The notes under the pieces: generated by a model
What the model saw: the letters and a program-made list of their open reading frames with translations, nothing else
Database searches by the model: none
What the model was told of the DNA's origin: nothing
Position numbers and translations under genes: made by a program
NCBI RefSeq assembly: GCF_009735585.1
Contig: NZ_VJVW01000001.1
Location: 144,947-208,946 of the forward strand
Reading direction: 5' to 3'
Source: Christiangramia aestuarii
GTDB taxonomy: Bacteria > Bacteroidota > Bacteroidia > Flavobacteriales > Flavobacteriaceae
DNA length: 64,000 nucleotides
Part shown: positions 9,526 to 19,439 of the stretch, piece after piece
Layout: each line of letters opens with the position of its first letter
How positions within the stretch are numbered: position 1 is the first letter of the stretch

Positions 9526-9916
9526 TTTTAATTATCTTAAATTCATCAAAATCTCGTATGTAATCCTTTTGATCAAAAGGAATGGAGGAAACAATTAATG
9601 CTAGCGAATTAGTAGAGAAATTTTCAATACTTCTCCAAAGTAATTTTGGAATATAAAGCCCATAATAAGACCTGTTTAAATTAAACTGAGTTTCATTTTC
9701 ACCATCATTTAGAATCACATCAAAACTACCAGAAAGAGCAATTATAAACTCCTGTGATTCTTTAAAAGCGTGACTTCCTCTTATTTCTCCTCCAGGAACA
9801 TCATAAATCCAATAAGTTCTTTTAATCTTAAAGGGAATATGGTTTTCCTCCTCTAAGAAAGAAAGATTGCCACGAGGATCTTCAAGCTTTGGCAAGTGAA
9901 TTAATTTACCGCTCAT
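9509..9916 (-). CDS. FdtA-like cupin, second tandem copy, second active-site His replaced by Phe
   Basis: A 135-residue paralogue of the next gene, with the same layout ([37 protein letters not shown]). The catalytic motif reads RGSHAFKES: His49 is kept but the second position, 51, is Phe rather than His. The change suggests reduced or altered activity, or a partner role in a mixed dimer; this is inference. It overlaps rmlA by 11 bp at its start and its paralogue by 17 bp at its end. A second isomerase specificity (for example 3-keto gluco versus galacto) is possible. Confidence 0.82.
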   Translation of the reverse strand: MSGKLIHLPKLEDPRGNLSFLEEENHIPFKIKRTYWIYDVPGGEIRGSHAFKESQEFIIALSGSFDVILNDGENETQFNLNRSYYGLYIPKLLWRSIENFSTNSLALIVSSIPFDQKDYIRDFDEFKIIKNEIEK

Positions 9917-10778
9917 ATTCTTCTAAAATAGTTTGAAGGTATTCTCCATACTTACTCTTTCCATATTTTTTAATTGCAGACTTAATTTCACTTTTAGTTA
10001 TGAATTTATGTAGAAAAGCAACTTCTTCTATACATCCTATCATTTCGCTCTGTCTATTTTGCAAAACTCTTATAAATTCTGTTGCATCATCTAAAGATTC
10101 TACCGTTCCTGTATCAAACCAACTCATACCTCTGGTCATTACACCAACTTCAAGATTACCATCTTTCAGGTACATATCGTTTATAGAGGTAATTTCTTTC
10201 TCACCACGAGCAGAAGGTTTAACCTTTTTTGCATACTCGACTACGCGGTTATCATAAAAATATAATCCTGGGACGGCATATTTGGATTTTGGCTTTTCTG
10301 GTTTTTCTTCGATATTAATAGCCATGTTATTCTCATCAAATTCCACAACTCCATAACGCTCCGGGTCTTTAACTGGATAGGCAAATATAGAGGCGCCTTC
10401 AATACCTACCTTACTTCTTAAGAGACTTCCCAAACCATTACCGTGAAAAATATTATCTCCCAACGCAAGTGCAACTCTATCGCTACCAATAAATTCTTCT
10501 CCAATTATAAAAGCTTCTGCTAGCCCATTAGGTTCTTCTTGTACAGCATAATGAAATTCACATCCTAAGTTAGATCCATCTCCTAAGAGCTTTTTGAAGG
10601 CATCTTGATCATTGGGTGTAGTTATAAATAAAATTTCTTTAATACCCGCAAGCATCAGTACTGATAATGGATAATATATCATTGGTTTGTCATATACCGG
10701 TAATAGTTGTTTACTTACCGCTAACGTAATAGGATATAACCTACTTCCTGAGCCGCCTGCTAATATTATTCCTTTCAT
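9906..10778 (-). CDS. rmlA: Glucose-1-phosphate thymidylyltransferase
   Basis: A 290-residue RmlA/RfbA, normal length for the short family form. The N-terminal [17 protein letters not shown] is the nucleotide-binding signature GXGXRLXPXT, followed by [18 protein letters not shown]. It joins dTTP and glucose-1-phosphate to give dTDP-glucose, the first step to the dTDP-amino sugars of this locus. RmlB lies 3 kb upstream in the same run, but neither rmlC nor rmlD is present in the window, so the product is directed to amino sugars rather than rhamnose. It starts 34 bp after the ABC transporter gene. Confidence 0.93.
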   Translation of the reverse strand: MKGIILAGGSGSRLYPITLAVSKQLLPVYDKPMIYYPLSVLMLAGIKEILFITTPNDQDAFKKLLGDGSNLGCEFHYAVQEEPNGLAEAFIIGEEFIGSDRVALALGDNIFHGNGLGSLLRSKVGIEGASIFAYPVKDPERYGVVEFDENNMAINIEEKPEKPKSKYAVPGLYFYDNRVVEYAKKVKPSARGEKEITSINDMYLKDGNLEVGVMTRGMSWFDTGTVESLDDATEFIRVLQNRQSEMIGCIEEVAFLHKFITKSEIKSAIKKYGKSKYGEYLQTILEEYER

Positions 10779-10812
10779 AATTTGAGTATCACGAATTTTA
10801 AAAATTCTTAAA

Positions 10813-12609
10813 TTATATTTCCTGAAGTTCTACCAGTTTATGGAAATATTTTGATTTAGTTAAAAGTTCATTAAAGGTCCCTACTGTGGTACTACCTTCT
10901 TTCATTAAAACAATTCTGTCTGCATTTCTTATTGTAGAAAGTCGATGAGCAACTATCAAAATAGTATATTTCCCTTTCAATGCATCGATATTCTTTTGGA
11001 TAATATTTTCAGTTTCTGAGTCTAGTGCAGAAGTCGCTTCATCTAATATTAATAGTTCAACTGTTTTAAAAAGCTCACGGGCGATCGATATCCTTTGTTT
11101 CTGTCCTCCACTAAGATTAGCACCATTATTATCTAAAACGGTGTTTTCTTTGTTAGGAAGTGCATTTACAAAATCTAAAATTGAAGCTTCATTAACTGCG
11201 TTCCAAAACTTGGTTTTATTTTCTTCGGTTTCAGGACTCCATAAGGCAACATTGTTAAAGATTGTATCATTAAAAATTACCGGGTCCTGAGTAATATAAC
11301 CAACCTTTTGCTGAAATGATTCTGTTTCAATATCTCCAATATTTTTATCATTGACATAATAACTTCCCGAATCTAAAGGAAGTAATCCGGATAGAATATT
11401 TACAATAGTCGTTTTCCCACTTCCGCTTTCTCCAACAAATGCAATAGTTTCAAACTTTTCAATTTTTAAAGAAATATTATTCAATACTTTTTGATTACCA
11501 TAAGAAAAATTAGCCTTATCCATTTCAAGCATTTCTATCGATTTAATTGAAATCCGATTTGCTTTCACACTTTCCTTATTCACCTTTAGTTCCCTTCCAA
11601 AAGAAGCCATGTTTTCCATAGAACCTGAGAAACTTAAAAACTTACTCCATCGAATTTGTAATTGCATTAAATAACTTAGGGCTCTGTAAAAAAATAGAAG
11701 ACTAATTAATATTGGTCCCAATTCTGATCCTAGGAAATTAATTTGAACATAAATAACAGTAACGACTACAATAATAAGAATTGGTTCCCTGGCCGACCCT
11801 AATAGAGCATTAAGCTTTCCAATTTTTTTATTACGCTTTTCAATCTTTACAGCGGACTTTTCTAACTTCGAACTAAATTTCTCTAAAGTTCCAGTAGCCT
11901 TTAAATACTTATAATTCCCCACATGTTGAAGTACTAAATTTTGAAAGAAATTTGTTTCTCCAGTTAAGGACCGGGAAGTGGACTTTACATACCTATAGAG
12001 GTTCTTATATAAAAGATCACTAAGTATACCTCCTATTGTAACCAGTATAGCAAAAACAGAATCAATTGTAAAAGCAAAAATGGTATAAACAGAAACAAGT
12101 ATAGCATACTGTAAGGCAAAGAAATAATTTTGAAAAGCATTTGCTATTCTATCTACTTCTCCGGTTAAAGTATTCTGAATGCGTCCAGCATCTGTTCCTA
12201 CAAAATAACTGTACTTAAGTTCGTTTAAACCATGTATATTCTTTAGCCTTAAATTCTTTATAAACCATTGTTGCACAGTTACCTTATAAACCCCCGCGAG
12301 GTACTGGACAGCGCCTTTGGAAAAAAAGAAAAAGATCATAAATCCCAATACAGTAAGCAGATTCAAGGGAATAGTGGAATTTTCGATAAAATCCACAAGA
12401 AATCTTAAATTTCCTAGACTTTCTGGTTCAACACTTTCTGGGTTATCTACAATCTGTAACAAAGGTAAAAATAGGGAAAGACCAAATCCATCTAAAATTC
12501 CTATAACAATACTTAAACCAACAACTATAAATACTCTATGTTTTAAATGAGAATAAAAAAATGAGAAGCTCTGAAAATATTTTCTTATAAAACGTTTTAA
12601 TTGCTCCAT
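10813..12609 (-). CDS. ABC exporter, MsbA/PglK-like (fused membrane and ATPase domains)
   Basis: A 598-residue half-transporter with an N-terminal membrane domain of about six helices (to around residue 330) and a C-terminal ATPase. The Walker A motif is [10 protein letters not shown], the signature is [15 protein letters not shown], and the Walker B is [12 protein letters not shown], followed by the H-loop VAHRLST. The family moves lipids or lipid-linked oligosaccharides across the inner membrane (MsbA, PglK). Inside a polysaccharide locus it most likely flips a lipid-linked glycan, which would make it a second flippase beside the Wzx at 22.9 kb. Its ATG shares one base with the epimerase stop (TAATG), indicating tight coupling. 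Confidence 0.88.
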   Translation of the reverse strand: MEQLKRFIRKYFQSFSFFYSHLKHRVFIVVGLSIVIGILDGFGLSLFLPLLQIVDNPESVEPESLGNLRFLVDFIENSTIPLNLLTVLGFMIFFFFSKGAVQYLAGVYKVTVQQWFIKNLRLKNIHGLNELKYSYFVGTDAGRIQNTLTGEVDRIANAFQNYFFALQYAILVSVYTIFAFTIDSVFAILVTIGGILSDLLYKNLYRYVKSTSRSLTGETNFFQNLVLQHVGNYKYLKATGTLEKFSSKLEKSAVKIEKRNKKIGKLNALLGSAREPILIIVVVTVIYVQINFLGSELGPILISLLFFYRALSYLMQLQIRWSKFLSFSGSMENMASFGRELKVNKESVKANRISIKSIEMLEMDKANFSYGNQKVLNNISLKIEKFETIAFVGESGSGKTTIVNILSGLLPLDSGSYYVNDKNIGDIETESFQQKVGYITQDPVIFNDTIFNNVALWSPETEENKTKFWNAVNEASILDFVNALPNKENTVLDNNGANLSGGQKQRISIARELFKTVELLILDEATSALDSETENIIQKNIDALKGKYTILIVAHRLSTIRNADRIVLMKEGSTTVGTFNELLTKSKYFHKLVELQEI

Positions 12610-13646
12610 TATTTAATATTATAATATTCACGATACCATTTAACAAAACTATTGATACCTTCCTTAACACCTATTGTTGTATTGTATTCATAATCCTCCC
12701 TTAAAGAATCAATATCAGCCCAGGTCTTATATACATCTCCTGGTTGCATGGGGAGCATATCTTTCTTTGCCTCTATTCCTAATTGATTTTCAATTTCTTT
12801 AACAAAACTCAATAACCTTACTGGCTTACTATTTCCAATATTATAAATTTTATAATTACTATTAGGAATTTTATTTAATACTTTGTAAATCCCATTTATT
12901 ATATCGTCTATATAGGTAAAATCTCTCTCTAATTCACCATAATTAAAAATTTTTATGGGACTTCCTTTTATAATAGCATTTGTAAATAGATTCATTGCCA
13001 TATCCGGACGACCCCAAGGTCCATATACTGTAAAGAATCTAAGCCCTGTTGTTTTAAAATTATAAAGGTGGCTATACGTATAGGCCATTAATTCATTACT
13101 TTTTTTAGTAGCCGCGTAAAGACTAATGGGATGATCAACATTATCTCCTTCTGAAAAAGGAACCTTCTGATTTTGCCCATAAACACTAGAGCTGCTAGCA
13201 TAGACTAAATGCTTAGTCTCATAATTACGGCAACATTCTAGCAAATTTGCAAAACCGACTAAATTACTATCGATATAGGCTTCTGGATTTTCTAGACTAT
13301 ATCTAACCCCAGCCTGAGCTGCAAGATTACAAACTAATTTGAAATTTTCTTTCACAAATAATTTGGGTAATTCTTTCCTATCTTCCAGATTCATACGGAT
13401 GAAAGAAAAGTTTTTATAATGTATACTATTTGTAAGCTCCCCTTCTTCTTTAGCCTGATCTTTACCTATACCTAATTGCTCCAGCCGATCAAGTTTCAAA
13501 TCTATGTCATAATAATCGTTAATGTTATCTAGCCCAACTATTTGGAATCCGGAATCAATTAATCTTTTACACAGATGAAAGCCAATAAATCCAGCAGCAC
13601 CAGTTACTAAAATTTTTTTTGGCACCAATTTTGGTTTTTCTATCAT
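12609..13646 (-). CDS. UDP-glucuronate 4-epimerase-like SDR
   Basis: A 345-residue extended short-chain dehydrogenase. TGAAGFIGFHLC (15-26) is the NAD-binding glycine motif, NINDYYDIDLKLDRL follows as in CapI-type UDP-glucuronate epimerases, and SLYAATKKSNELMA carries the catalytic Tyr and Lys. LRFFTVYGPWGRPDMA is also typical of that group. It probably interconverts UDP-GlcA and UDP-GalA, using the product of the UDP-glucose dehydrogenase encoded at 18-19.4 kb. It is followed directly by the ABC exporter gene, overlapping by one base. A related substrate such as another UDP-uronate is possible. Confidence 0.85.
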   Translation of the reverse strand: MIEKPKLVPKKILVTGAAGFIGFHLCKRLIDSGFQIVGLDNINDYYDIDLKLDRLEQLGIGKDQAKEEGELTNSIHYKNFSFIRMNLEDRKELPKLFVKENFKLVCNLAAQAGVRYSLENPEAYIDSNLVGFANLLECCRNYETKHLVYASSSSVYGQNQKVPFSEGDNVDHPISLYAATKKSNELMAYTYSHLYNFKTTGLRFFTVYGPWGRPDMAMNLFTNAIIKGSPIKIFNYGELERDFTYIDDIINGIYKVLNKIPNSNYKIYNIGNSKPVRLLSFVKEIENQLGIEAKKDMLPMQPGDVYKTWADIDSLREDYEYNTTIGVKEGINSFVKWYREYYNIK

Positions 13647-13698
13647 TTTTATTCTTTATGTGTCTAGACTTAGTTTTCCTTTAAGCGAAATAATATTT

Positions 13699-14727
13699 CT
13701 AATAATCACCTGACTGGATATGGCTTAACCATTTTCGATTTTCAAGATACCAGTCTATTGTTTGTTCGAGACCTTCTTTAAAGGTTACTGAAGGTTCCCA
13801 ACCTAATTCTTTTTTGATTTTACTTGCATCTATAGCATAGCGCTTATCATGCCCTGGTCTATCTTTAACATATGTTATTAGTCCGGCTGATTCACCCACC
13901 TTCCTTTCCAATTTTTCATCCATAATTTCACAGAGCAAAAGAATTAAGTCGATGTTTTGCCATTCATTAAAGCCTCCAATGTTATAAGTTTGATTCTTAT
14001 CACCTTTATGAAAAGCCATATCTATGGCCTCGGCATGATCTATTACAAAAAGCCAGTCCCGAGTATATTTCCCGTCACCATATACTGGTAAATCCTTATT
14101 TTCTAAAATATTATGAATAAATAAAGGAATTAGTTTTTCAGGAAATTGATTTGGTCCATAATTATTAGAACAATTAGAAATTATATATGGAATTCCATAT
14201 GTTTCTCCATAAGCCCGCACAAAATGATCTGAACTTGCTTTGGAAGCAGAATAAGGGGAATTTGGATCGTATGCTGTGGATTCAGTAAATAACCCAGTTT
14301 CTCCCAATGTACCATAAACTTCATCGGTACTTATATGATAGAAAAGCTTATTTTTAACCTCACCTTTCCAGATATTTTTTGCGGCATTAAGTAAATTTAA
14401 TGTTCCAACAATATTTGTTCTAACAAAAGCTAGGGGATCGGAAATAGAGCGATCTACGTGAGATTCGGCTGCCAGATGTATAATCCCATCAAATTTATAT
14501 TTCTTAAACAGTTTATCAATAATGCTAGCATCATTGATGTCGGCCTTTAAAAAGGTATAATTTTCTTTTTTTTCAATATCTTTTAAATTTTCCAGGTTAC
14601 CGGCATAAGTTAAAGCATCTAAATTGAAAATTTCATATTCAGGATATTTATTCACGAATAAACGAACAACATGGGATCCTATGAAACCAGCGCCTCCGGT
14701 TATTAAAATTTTTTTCTTTAAAACCAT
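13699..14727 (-). CDS. rmlB: dTDP-glucose 4,6-dehydratase
   Basis: A 342-residue RmlB/RfbB. The NAD-binding TGGAGFIGSHVVRLF is at 10-24, the HISTDEVYG segment provides the Asp-Glu pair that dehydrates the sugar, and YSASKASSDHFVRAY gives the YXXXK catalytic pair. GPNQFPEKLIPLFI is the usual substrate-binding stretch. It turns dTDP-glucose into dTDP-4-keto-6-deoxyglucose, the branch point for the FdtA/B/C route and for the 4-aminotransferase at 21.9 kb. It follows cysN by 3 bp, so sulfate activation and sugar synthesis are co-transcribed. Confidence 0.94.
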   Translation of the reverse strand: MVLKKKILITGGAGFIGSHVVRLFVNKYPEYEIFNLDALTYAGNLENLKDIEKKENYTFLKADINDASIIDKLFKKYKFDGIIHLAAESHVDRSISDPLAFVRTNIVGTLNLLNAAKNIWKGEVKNKLFYHISTDEVYGTLGETGLFTESTAYDPNSPYSASKASSDHFVRAYGETYGIPYIISNCSNNYGPNQFPEKLIPLFIHNILENKDLPVYGDGKYTRDWLFVIDHAEAIDMAFHKGDKNQTYNIGGFNEWQNIDLILLLCEIMDEKLERKVGESAGLITYVKDRPGHDKRYAIDASKIKKELGWEPSVTFKEGLEQTIDWYLENRKWLSHIQSGDY

Positions 14728-14730
14728 TTG

Positions 14731-15987
14731 TTAAATTATCATCCCCGCTGCAACGGTTTCATTAGTATTTTCATCTATTAATATGATACTACCCGTATTC
14801 CTATTATCTCTGTAGGAATCTAGCATTAACCTATGCGTAGTTCTAACAGTCACCCGGGCGATATCATTCATACCCAGCTCCTTATCCTCAGGATTCCTCG
14901 AATAGGAATTAATATCAATTTTATACACCACCTCTTTTATCATGGCCCTTTGCTCATTAGAGGTATGCATCACCGTATATTTCGCCCGCGGCTTAGCGGC
15001 ATCATTATTTAACCAACAAAGCATCACATCAAATTCCTGTTCCCCTTCAGGTTGATTATTTTTCTTAACGATCATATCACCTCTACTTACATCAATGTCA
15101 TCTTCCAAAGTTATAGAAATTGACATTGGAGCATAGGCCTCTTCTATTACCAGATCTCCAGCATTAATAGATTTGATACGTGAAGTAAATCCAGAAGGTA
15201 AGACGGCCACTTCATCTCCTTTACGGTAAATACCACTCGCTACTCTACCGGCGTACCCTCTATAATCTCTGTGTTCGTCGCTTTGGGGTCGCAAAACAGT
15301 TTGCACTGGGAATCTGGCATCGATTTTATTGATATCACTACTAATATGAAGAGTCTCTAAAATATTTAATAAAGTTCCACCCTGATACCAGTCCATATTT
15401 TCAGAACGATTTACAACATTATCTCCCAACAGAGCACTCATAGGAACAAAACGAACATCCTTCACTAATAATTTAGAGGAAAACTCTTCAAATTGCCCAA
15501 TGATCTCATTGTATCTCTCTTCAGAAAAATCAACCAAATCCATTTTATTAATACAGACAATAAGGTGTGGAATATTTAAAAGAGACGCAATAAAAGAATG
15601 CCTCTTAGTTTGTTCAATTACTCCATGCCTGGCATCAATTAAAATCAAAGCAGCATTAGCAGTAGAAGCCCCTGTAACCATGTTTCGAGTATACTGTATA
15701 TGGCCAGGAGTATCTGCAATTATAAATTTCCTTTTAGGAGTTGTAAAATATCTATATGCGACATCTATGGTTATCCCCTGCTCTCTTTCATCTTTCAATC
15801 CATCTGTGAATAAGGCTAAATCTACCCCGTCATGACCTTTTTTTGCACTTGTATTCGTTACAGACTCTAACTGATCTTCAAAAATCGATTTAGAATCATA
15901 TAACAATCTACCTATAAGGGTACTTTTTCCGTCATCGACACTTCCGGCGGTTGTAAATCTTAATAGCTGATTATTATTGATCTCCAT
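14731..15987 (-). CDS. cysN: Sulfate adenylyltransferase subunit 1 (GTPase)
   Basis: A 418-residue CysN. The GTPase motifs are AGSVDDGKSTLIGRLLYD (P-loop), DTPGHIQYTRNMVTGAS (G3) and NKMDLVD (G4). There is no C-terminal APS-kinase domain; that activity is encoded separately by cysC. With CysD it makes adenosine 5'-phosphosulfate from ATP and sulfate, driven by GTP hydrolysis. The gene follows cysD after 53 bp in a cysC-cysD-cysN order. No APS/PAPS reductase or sulfite reductase gene is present in the window, which points to sulfation rather than cysteine synthesis. Confidence 0.95.
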   Translation of the reverse strand: MEINNNQLLRFTTAGSVDDGKSTLIGRLLYDSKSIFEDQLESVTNTSAKKGHDGVDLALFTDGLKDEREQGITIDVAYRYFTTPKRKFIIADTPGHIQYTRNMVTGASTANAALILIDARHGVIEQTKRHSFIASLLNIPHLIVCINKMDLVDFSEERYNEIIGQFEEFSSKLLVKDVRFVPMSALLGDNVVNRSENMDWYQGGTLLNILETLHISSDINKIDARFPVQTVLRPQSDEHRDYRGYAGRVASGIYRKGDEVAVLPSGFTSRIKSINAGDLVIEEAYAPMSISITLEDDIDVSRGDMIVKKNNQPEGEQEFDVMLCWLNNDAAKPRAKYTVMHTSNEQRAMIKEVVYKIDINSYSRNPEDKELGMNDIARVTVRTTHRLMLDSYRDNRNTGSIILIDENTNETVAAGMII

Positions 15988-16040
15988 TTTTATATCTCTA
16001 ATCTTTAATTCTACTATTTGTTTAAAGCTTGGCCTTTACA

Positions 16041-16946
16041 CTAAAAATAACCTTGCTTTTTTCGATCTTCCATGGCAGTTTCTGATCGCTTATCATCAGA
16101 TCTATCTCCCCTCTCAGTCTTTCGCATAGCTGAAACTTCATCAGCAATTTTTTCTAAACTATCTGCATCAGATTCGATTCCTCCGGTAATGGTAATGTCT
16201 CCTAAAGTCCTGAATCGGATTTTCTTCCTTTCGATCTTTTCTCCCTCTTCAAGCTTCAAATATTCAGATACCGGAATCCATGAATTATTTCTAAAAACTA
16301 CCTCCCTCTCATGAGCAAAATATAAGGACGGGATACTGATATTTTCTCTTTTAATGTAGTTCCAAACATCCATTTCAGTCCAATTACTAATAGGAAAAGC
16401 CCTGAAATGTTCCCCTTCGAAATGTTTTCCATTCAGCAAATTCCATAATTCTGGACGCTGATTTTTTGGGTCCCATTCCCCGAAGTCATTTCTATGGGAG
16501 AAAAATCGCTCTTTAGCTCTGGCTTTCTCTTCATCTCTTCGTCCTCCTCCTATTGCACAATCTACTTTGTTTGATTCTATAGCATCAAGAAGTGTGGTGA
16601 TCTGAAGGGCGTTCCTAGTAGCATTCTTACCTTTCTCTTCTGCTACCCTACCCTGATCTATAGATTCCTGTACTGAACCCACAATTAACTGCGCTCCAAG
16701 GCTTTCTATTAAATCATCCCTGAATTTTATGGTTTCCGGAAAATTGTGTCCTGTATCCACATGCATTAATGGAAAAGGAATTTTACTGGGATAAAATGCT
16801 TTTTTCGCTAAATGCGTAACCAAGATCGAATCTTTTCCTCCTGAAAATAAAATTACAGGATTTTCAAACTGAGCCCAAACCTCGCGCAAGATGTAGATTG
16901 CTTCGGATTCTAACTCGTCAAGATAATTCAGATAATATTTACTCAT
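16041..16946 (-). CDS. cysD: Sulfate adenylyltransferase subunit 2
   Basis: A 301-residue CysD, the standard length. The PP-loop is VILFSGGKDSILVTHLAKKA near residue 31, and the family segments IGGGRRDEEKARAKERFFS and FRAFPISNWTEMDVWNYI are intact. The C-terminus RSETAMEDRKKQGYF is characteristic. It carries the adenylyl-transfer site of the CysDN ATP sulfurylase. Its ATG overlaps the cysC stop by one base (TAATG), so the two should be made in fixed ratio. Confidence 0.95.
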   Translation of the reverse strand: MSKYYLNYLDELESEAIYILREVWAQFENPVILFSGGKDSILVTHLAKKAFYPSKIPFPLMHVDTGHNFPETIKFRDDLIESLGAQLIVGSVQESIDQGRVAEEKGKNATRNALQITTLLDAIESNKVDCAIGGGRRDEEKARAKERFFSHRNDFGEWDPKNQRPELWNLLNGKHFEGEHFRAFPISNWTEMDVWNYIKRENISIPSLYFAHEREVVFRNNSWIPVSEYLKLEEGEKIERKKIRFRTLGDITITGGIESDADSLEKIADEVSAMRKTERGDRSDDKRSETAMEDRKKQGYF

Positions 16947-17542
16947 TATTTAGTTATTTCCAATTTACTTTTAATTAAGCTTATAATTCTTGAAACCGAT
17001 TCCTCCGCATCCTCTATATTAGTTTTTACTTCTATGGATGGATTTATCGGTGGTTCATAAGGCGCATCAATTCCAGTAAAATTTGTAATTTCCCCAGATC
17101 GTGCCTTTTTATATAGACCTTTTACATCCCGAGATTCACAGACTTCAAGGGGAGTATTCACATACACCTCAAGAAAATCTTTTTCCCCTATTATTTCCCT
17201 GATAAAATTACGATCTGAAGCTAAAGGAGAAATAAAAGAAGCTATTACCACATTGCCAGAATCTACAAACAATTTAGCAACTTCAGCAATTCTTCTAAGA
17301 TTCTCTTCTCTGTCTTCGCGACTAAAGCCTAAATTTTTATTTAAACCTCCCCGAATATTATCACCATCTAAAGAAAAAGTATGAATTCCAATATCATATA
17401 ACCTTTTTTCCACCATATTGGCCAGGGTGGATTTACCTGAACCGGAAAGTCCGGTGAACCATAATACAAAGGATTTATGTCCCTTCAATTTATTTCTATT
17501 AGCACGGTCCACCTGAAACTTATGGGAAACTATATTATTCAT
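16946..17542 (-). CDS. cysC: Adenylylsulfate kinase
   Basis: A 198-residue APS kinase. [17 protein letters not shown] is the P-loop, LDGDNIRGGLNKNLGFSREDREENLRR is the APS-binding region (positions about 58-85), and the lid follows with FTGIDAPYEPP. It phosphorylates APS to PAPS, the donor for the sulfotransferase at 3.5-4.4 kb. It overlaps the DUF2061 gene by 8 bp and touches cysD, forming a compact sulfate-activation block inside the polysaccharide operon. Confidence 0.95.
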   Translation of the reverse strand: MNNIVSHKFQVDRANRNKLKGHKSFVLWFTGLSGSGKSTLANMVEKRLYDIGIHTFSLDGDNIRGGLNKNLGFSREDREENLRRIAEVAKLFVDSGNVVIASFISPLASDRNFIREIIGEKDFLEVYVNTPLEVCESRDVKGLYKKARSGEITNFTGIDAPYEPPINPSIEVKTNIEDAEESVSRIISLIKSKLEITK

Positions 17543-18107
17543 CGCTATATTGAAAATTTTTCTTTTTTAACTCTCTATTACGCCTTTGCTGGAGCCCAAA
17601 GTCATATTTGTACCATGCTCTTTCGTGAAAATAATATAATATCATTTTAGTAACCAGTTCTATTCCTCCGATCTTCAAGCCTGTAAAAGGATTACCTGAT
17701 ATCCACCAAGCAAGTAGCATAGTATCTATAGTTCCTACAATTCGCCAGGTAAAGGTTTTTGCTACATGACGCTTCCTGCTGTCCCCATTTTTTGTTACCC
17801 CTGCCTTAATATTAAACCAAATACGTTCATGCAAATAATACAACACCATTTTGGTAAGCACCTCTGAGAAGCCGATTTTTACTCCTGTATAAGGATTACC
17901 GGTCACAATCCAAGATAGAATAATAGTATCAATAGTTCCTATTATCCTCCAGGTAATTGACTTTGCAATATGTCTTTTATAAACTTCAGGCAAAAAAATG
18001 CTGTTTAACTGTCTACGGCACCATTTAATTGGCTCAGGAGCCAATAGCATAAAATTCAAAGCCGATCTCTTCCTTTGTTTTTCTTTCCAATAATCTACGA
18101 CCATCAA
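17535..18107 (-). CDS. Twin DUF2061 membrane protein linked to cysC
   Basis: A small integral membrane protein made of two DUF2061 repeats: [20 protein letters not shown] then [20 protein letters not shown], repeated as [20 protein letters not shown] and [19 protein letters not shown]. Each repeat has two hydrophobic stretches. The longest frame starts at 18107 and would overlap ugd by 74 bp; ATG 18050 (171 residues, 17-bp overlap) is the more economical start. Its function is unknown. The position next to cysC, which I recall as recurrent in Bacteroidota sulfate-activation operons, suggests a role in sulfate or PAPS handling. Confidence 0.85.
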   Translation of the reverse strand: MMVVDYWKEKQRKRSALNFMLLAPEPIKWCRRQLNSIFLPEVYKRHIAKSITWRIIGTIDTIILSWIVTGNPYTGVKIGFSEVLTKMVLYYLHERIWFNIKAGVTKNGDSRKRHVAKTFTWRIVGTIDTMLLAWWISGNPFTGLKIGGIELVTKMILYYFHERAWYKYDFGLQQRRNRELKKKNFQYSDE

Positions 18108-19428
18108 ATAGGAAAGCAGGCTTTAACATATCTTTATAAATTTTTCCCCAATCCATTTCCTTGAACTCATCCCATTCAGTAAGCACAGCTATCGCATGGG
18201 CATCTCTACAAACCTCATAAGGATCATTTAAAACTGTCACCCTTTTTCTATTTTCCTCTTCAGATCTTGAGTTTAAATTATCCAGATCAGCAAAAATTTG
18301 CTCTTCCTTAACCTTAGGATCATACACAACAATTTCGGCCTGCTCATTTAGCAAATAATCAGCCACATAGATCGCTGCAGATTCACGGGTATCATTGGTA
18401 TCTTTCTTAAAAGCCCAACCTAATAAGGCGATTTTTTTCCCGGAAACCGTATTAAACAGTGAACTCACGATATTCGAGGCAAAACGTCTTTTTTGATGAT
18501 CGTTCATTATAATAACCTGCTCCCAGTAATCTGCTACCTCATGCAAGCCAAAAGATTTAGCGATATAGACCAAATTCAATATGTCCTTCTGAAAACAACT
18601 ACCTCCAAAACCTACTGATGATTTCAGGAATTTAGAACCAATCCTGGAATCCATTCCCACTGCTTTGGCAACTTCTGTCACATCAGCTCCTGTCTTTTCA
18701 CAAAGTTCAGACATGGCATTGATGCTGGATACCCTTTGAGCGAGAAAAGCATTCGCAGTAAGTTTCGACAATTCAGATGACCATACATTGGTGGTCAGAA
18801 TTTTAGATTTTGGAACCCAGTGAGCATATACATTTACCAGGGCATCAACTGCCTCTTTTCCTTTTGCGGAATCTATATCTCCACCAATAAGCACCCTGTC
18901 TGGATCCATAAGATCATCTACAGCTGTACCTTCAGCTAAAAATTCAGGATTAGAAAGGATTTGAAAATTCACTCCATTCCCGGTGTTATCAAGAATATTT
19001 TTTAGGGCTTCCGCAGTCCTAACTGGTAAAGTTGATTTTTCTACTACTATCTTATCAGTTTTAGAAACTCTGGCAATTTGCCGCGCGCAAAGTTCAATAT
19101 ATTTAAGATCGGCAGCCATACCTTTACCAATACCGTAGGTCTTAGTCGGTGTATTTACCGAAATAAATATCATATCAGCTTTATCGATCGCTGCATCTAC
19201 ATCTGTGGAAAAAAACAGATTTCTCCCCCTAGCTTCTTGTACAACTTCAGGTAAACCTGGCTCATAAATTGGAATATTTTCTACATTTTTATCATTCCAG
19301 GCAGCTATCCTTTTTTCGTTTATATCTACTACGGTAACATCTATTTCAGGACATTTCTGAGCGATGACCGCCATGGTTGGTCCCCCAACATATCCCGCGC
19401 CTATACAGCAAATATTCCTTATTCTCAA
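18034..19428 (-). CDS. ugd: UDP-glucose 6-dehydrogenase, animal-type
   Basis: A 464-residue UDP-glucose dehydrogenase of the long, animal-like class. [18 protein letters not shown] is the NAD-binding fold, [18 protein letters not shown] contains the catalytic cysteine, and [19 protein letters not shown] is typical of that class. It oxidises UDP-glucose to UDP-glucuronate with two NAD+. The product can enter the glycan directly or after epimerisation by the enzyme at 12.6-13.6 kb. It ends inside the start region of the DUF2061 gene and follows the second dehydrogenase by 11 bp. Confidence 0.92.
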   Translation of the reverse strand: MRIRNICCIGAGYVGGPTMAVIAQKCPEIDVTVVDINEKRIAAWNDKNVENIPIYEPGLPEVVQEARGRNLFFSTDVDAAIDKADMIFISVNTPTKTYGIGKGMAADLKYIELCARQIARVSKTDKIVVEKSTLPVRTAEALKNILDNTGNGVNFQILSNPEFLAEGTAVDDLMDPDRVLIGGDIDSAKGKEAVDALVNVYAHWVPKSKILTTNVWSSELSKLTANAFLAQRVSSINAMSELCEKTGADVTEVAKAVGMDSRIGSKFLKSSVGFGGSCFQKDILNLVYIAKSFGLHEVADYWEQVIIMNDHQKRRFASNIVSSLFNTVSGKKIALLGWAFKKDTNDTRESAAIYVADYLLNEQAEIVVYDPKVKEEQIFADLDNLNSRSEEENRKRVTVLNDPYEVCRDAHAIAVLTEWDEFKEMDWGKIYKDMLKPAFLFDGRRLLERKTKEEIGFEFYAIGS

Positions 19429-19439
19429 ATTTCTTAATT

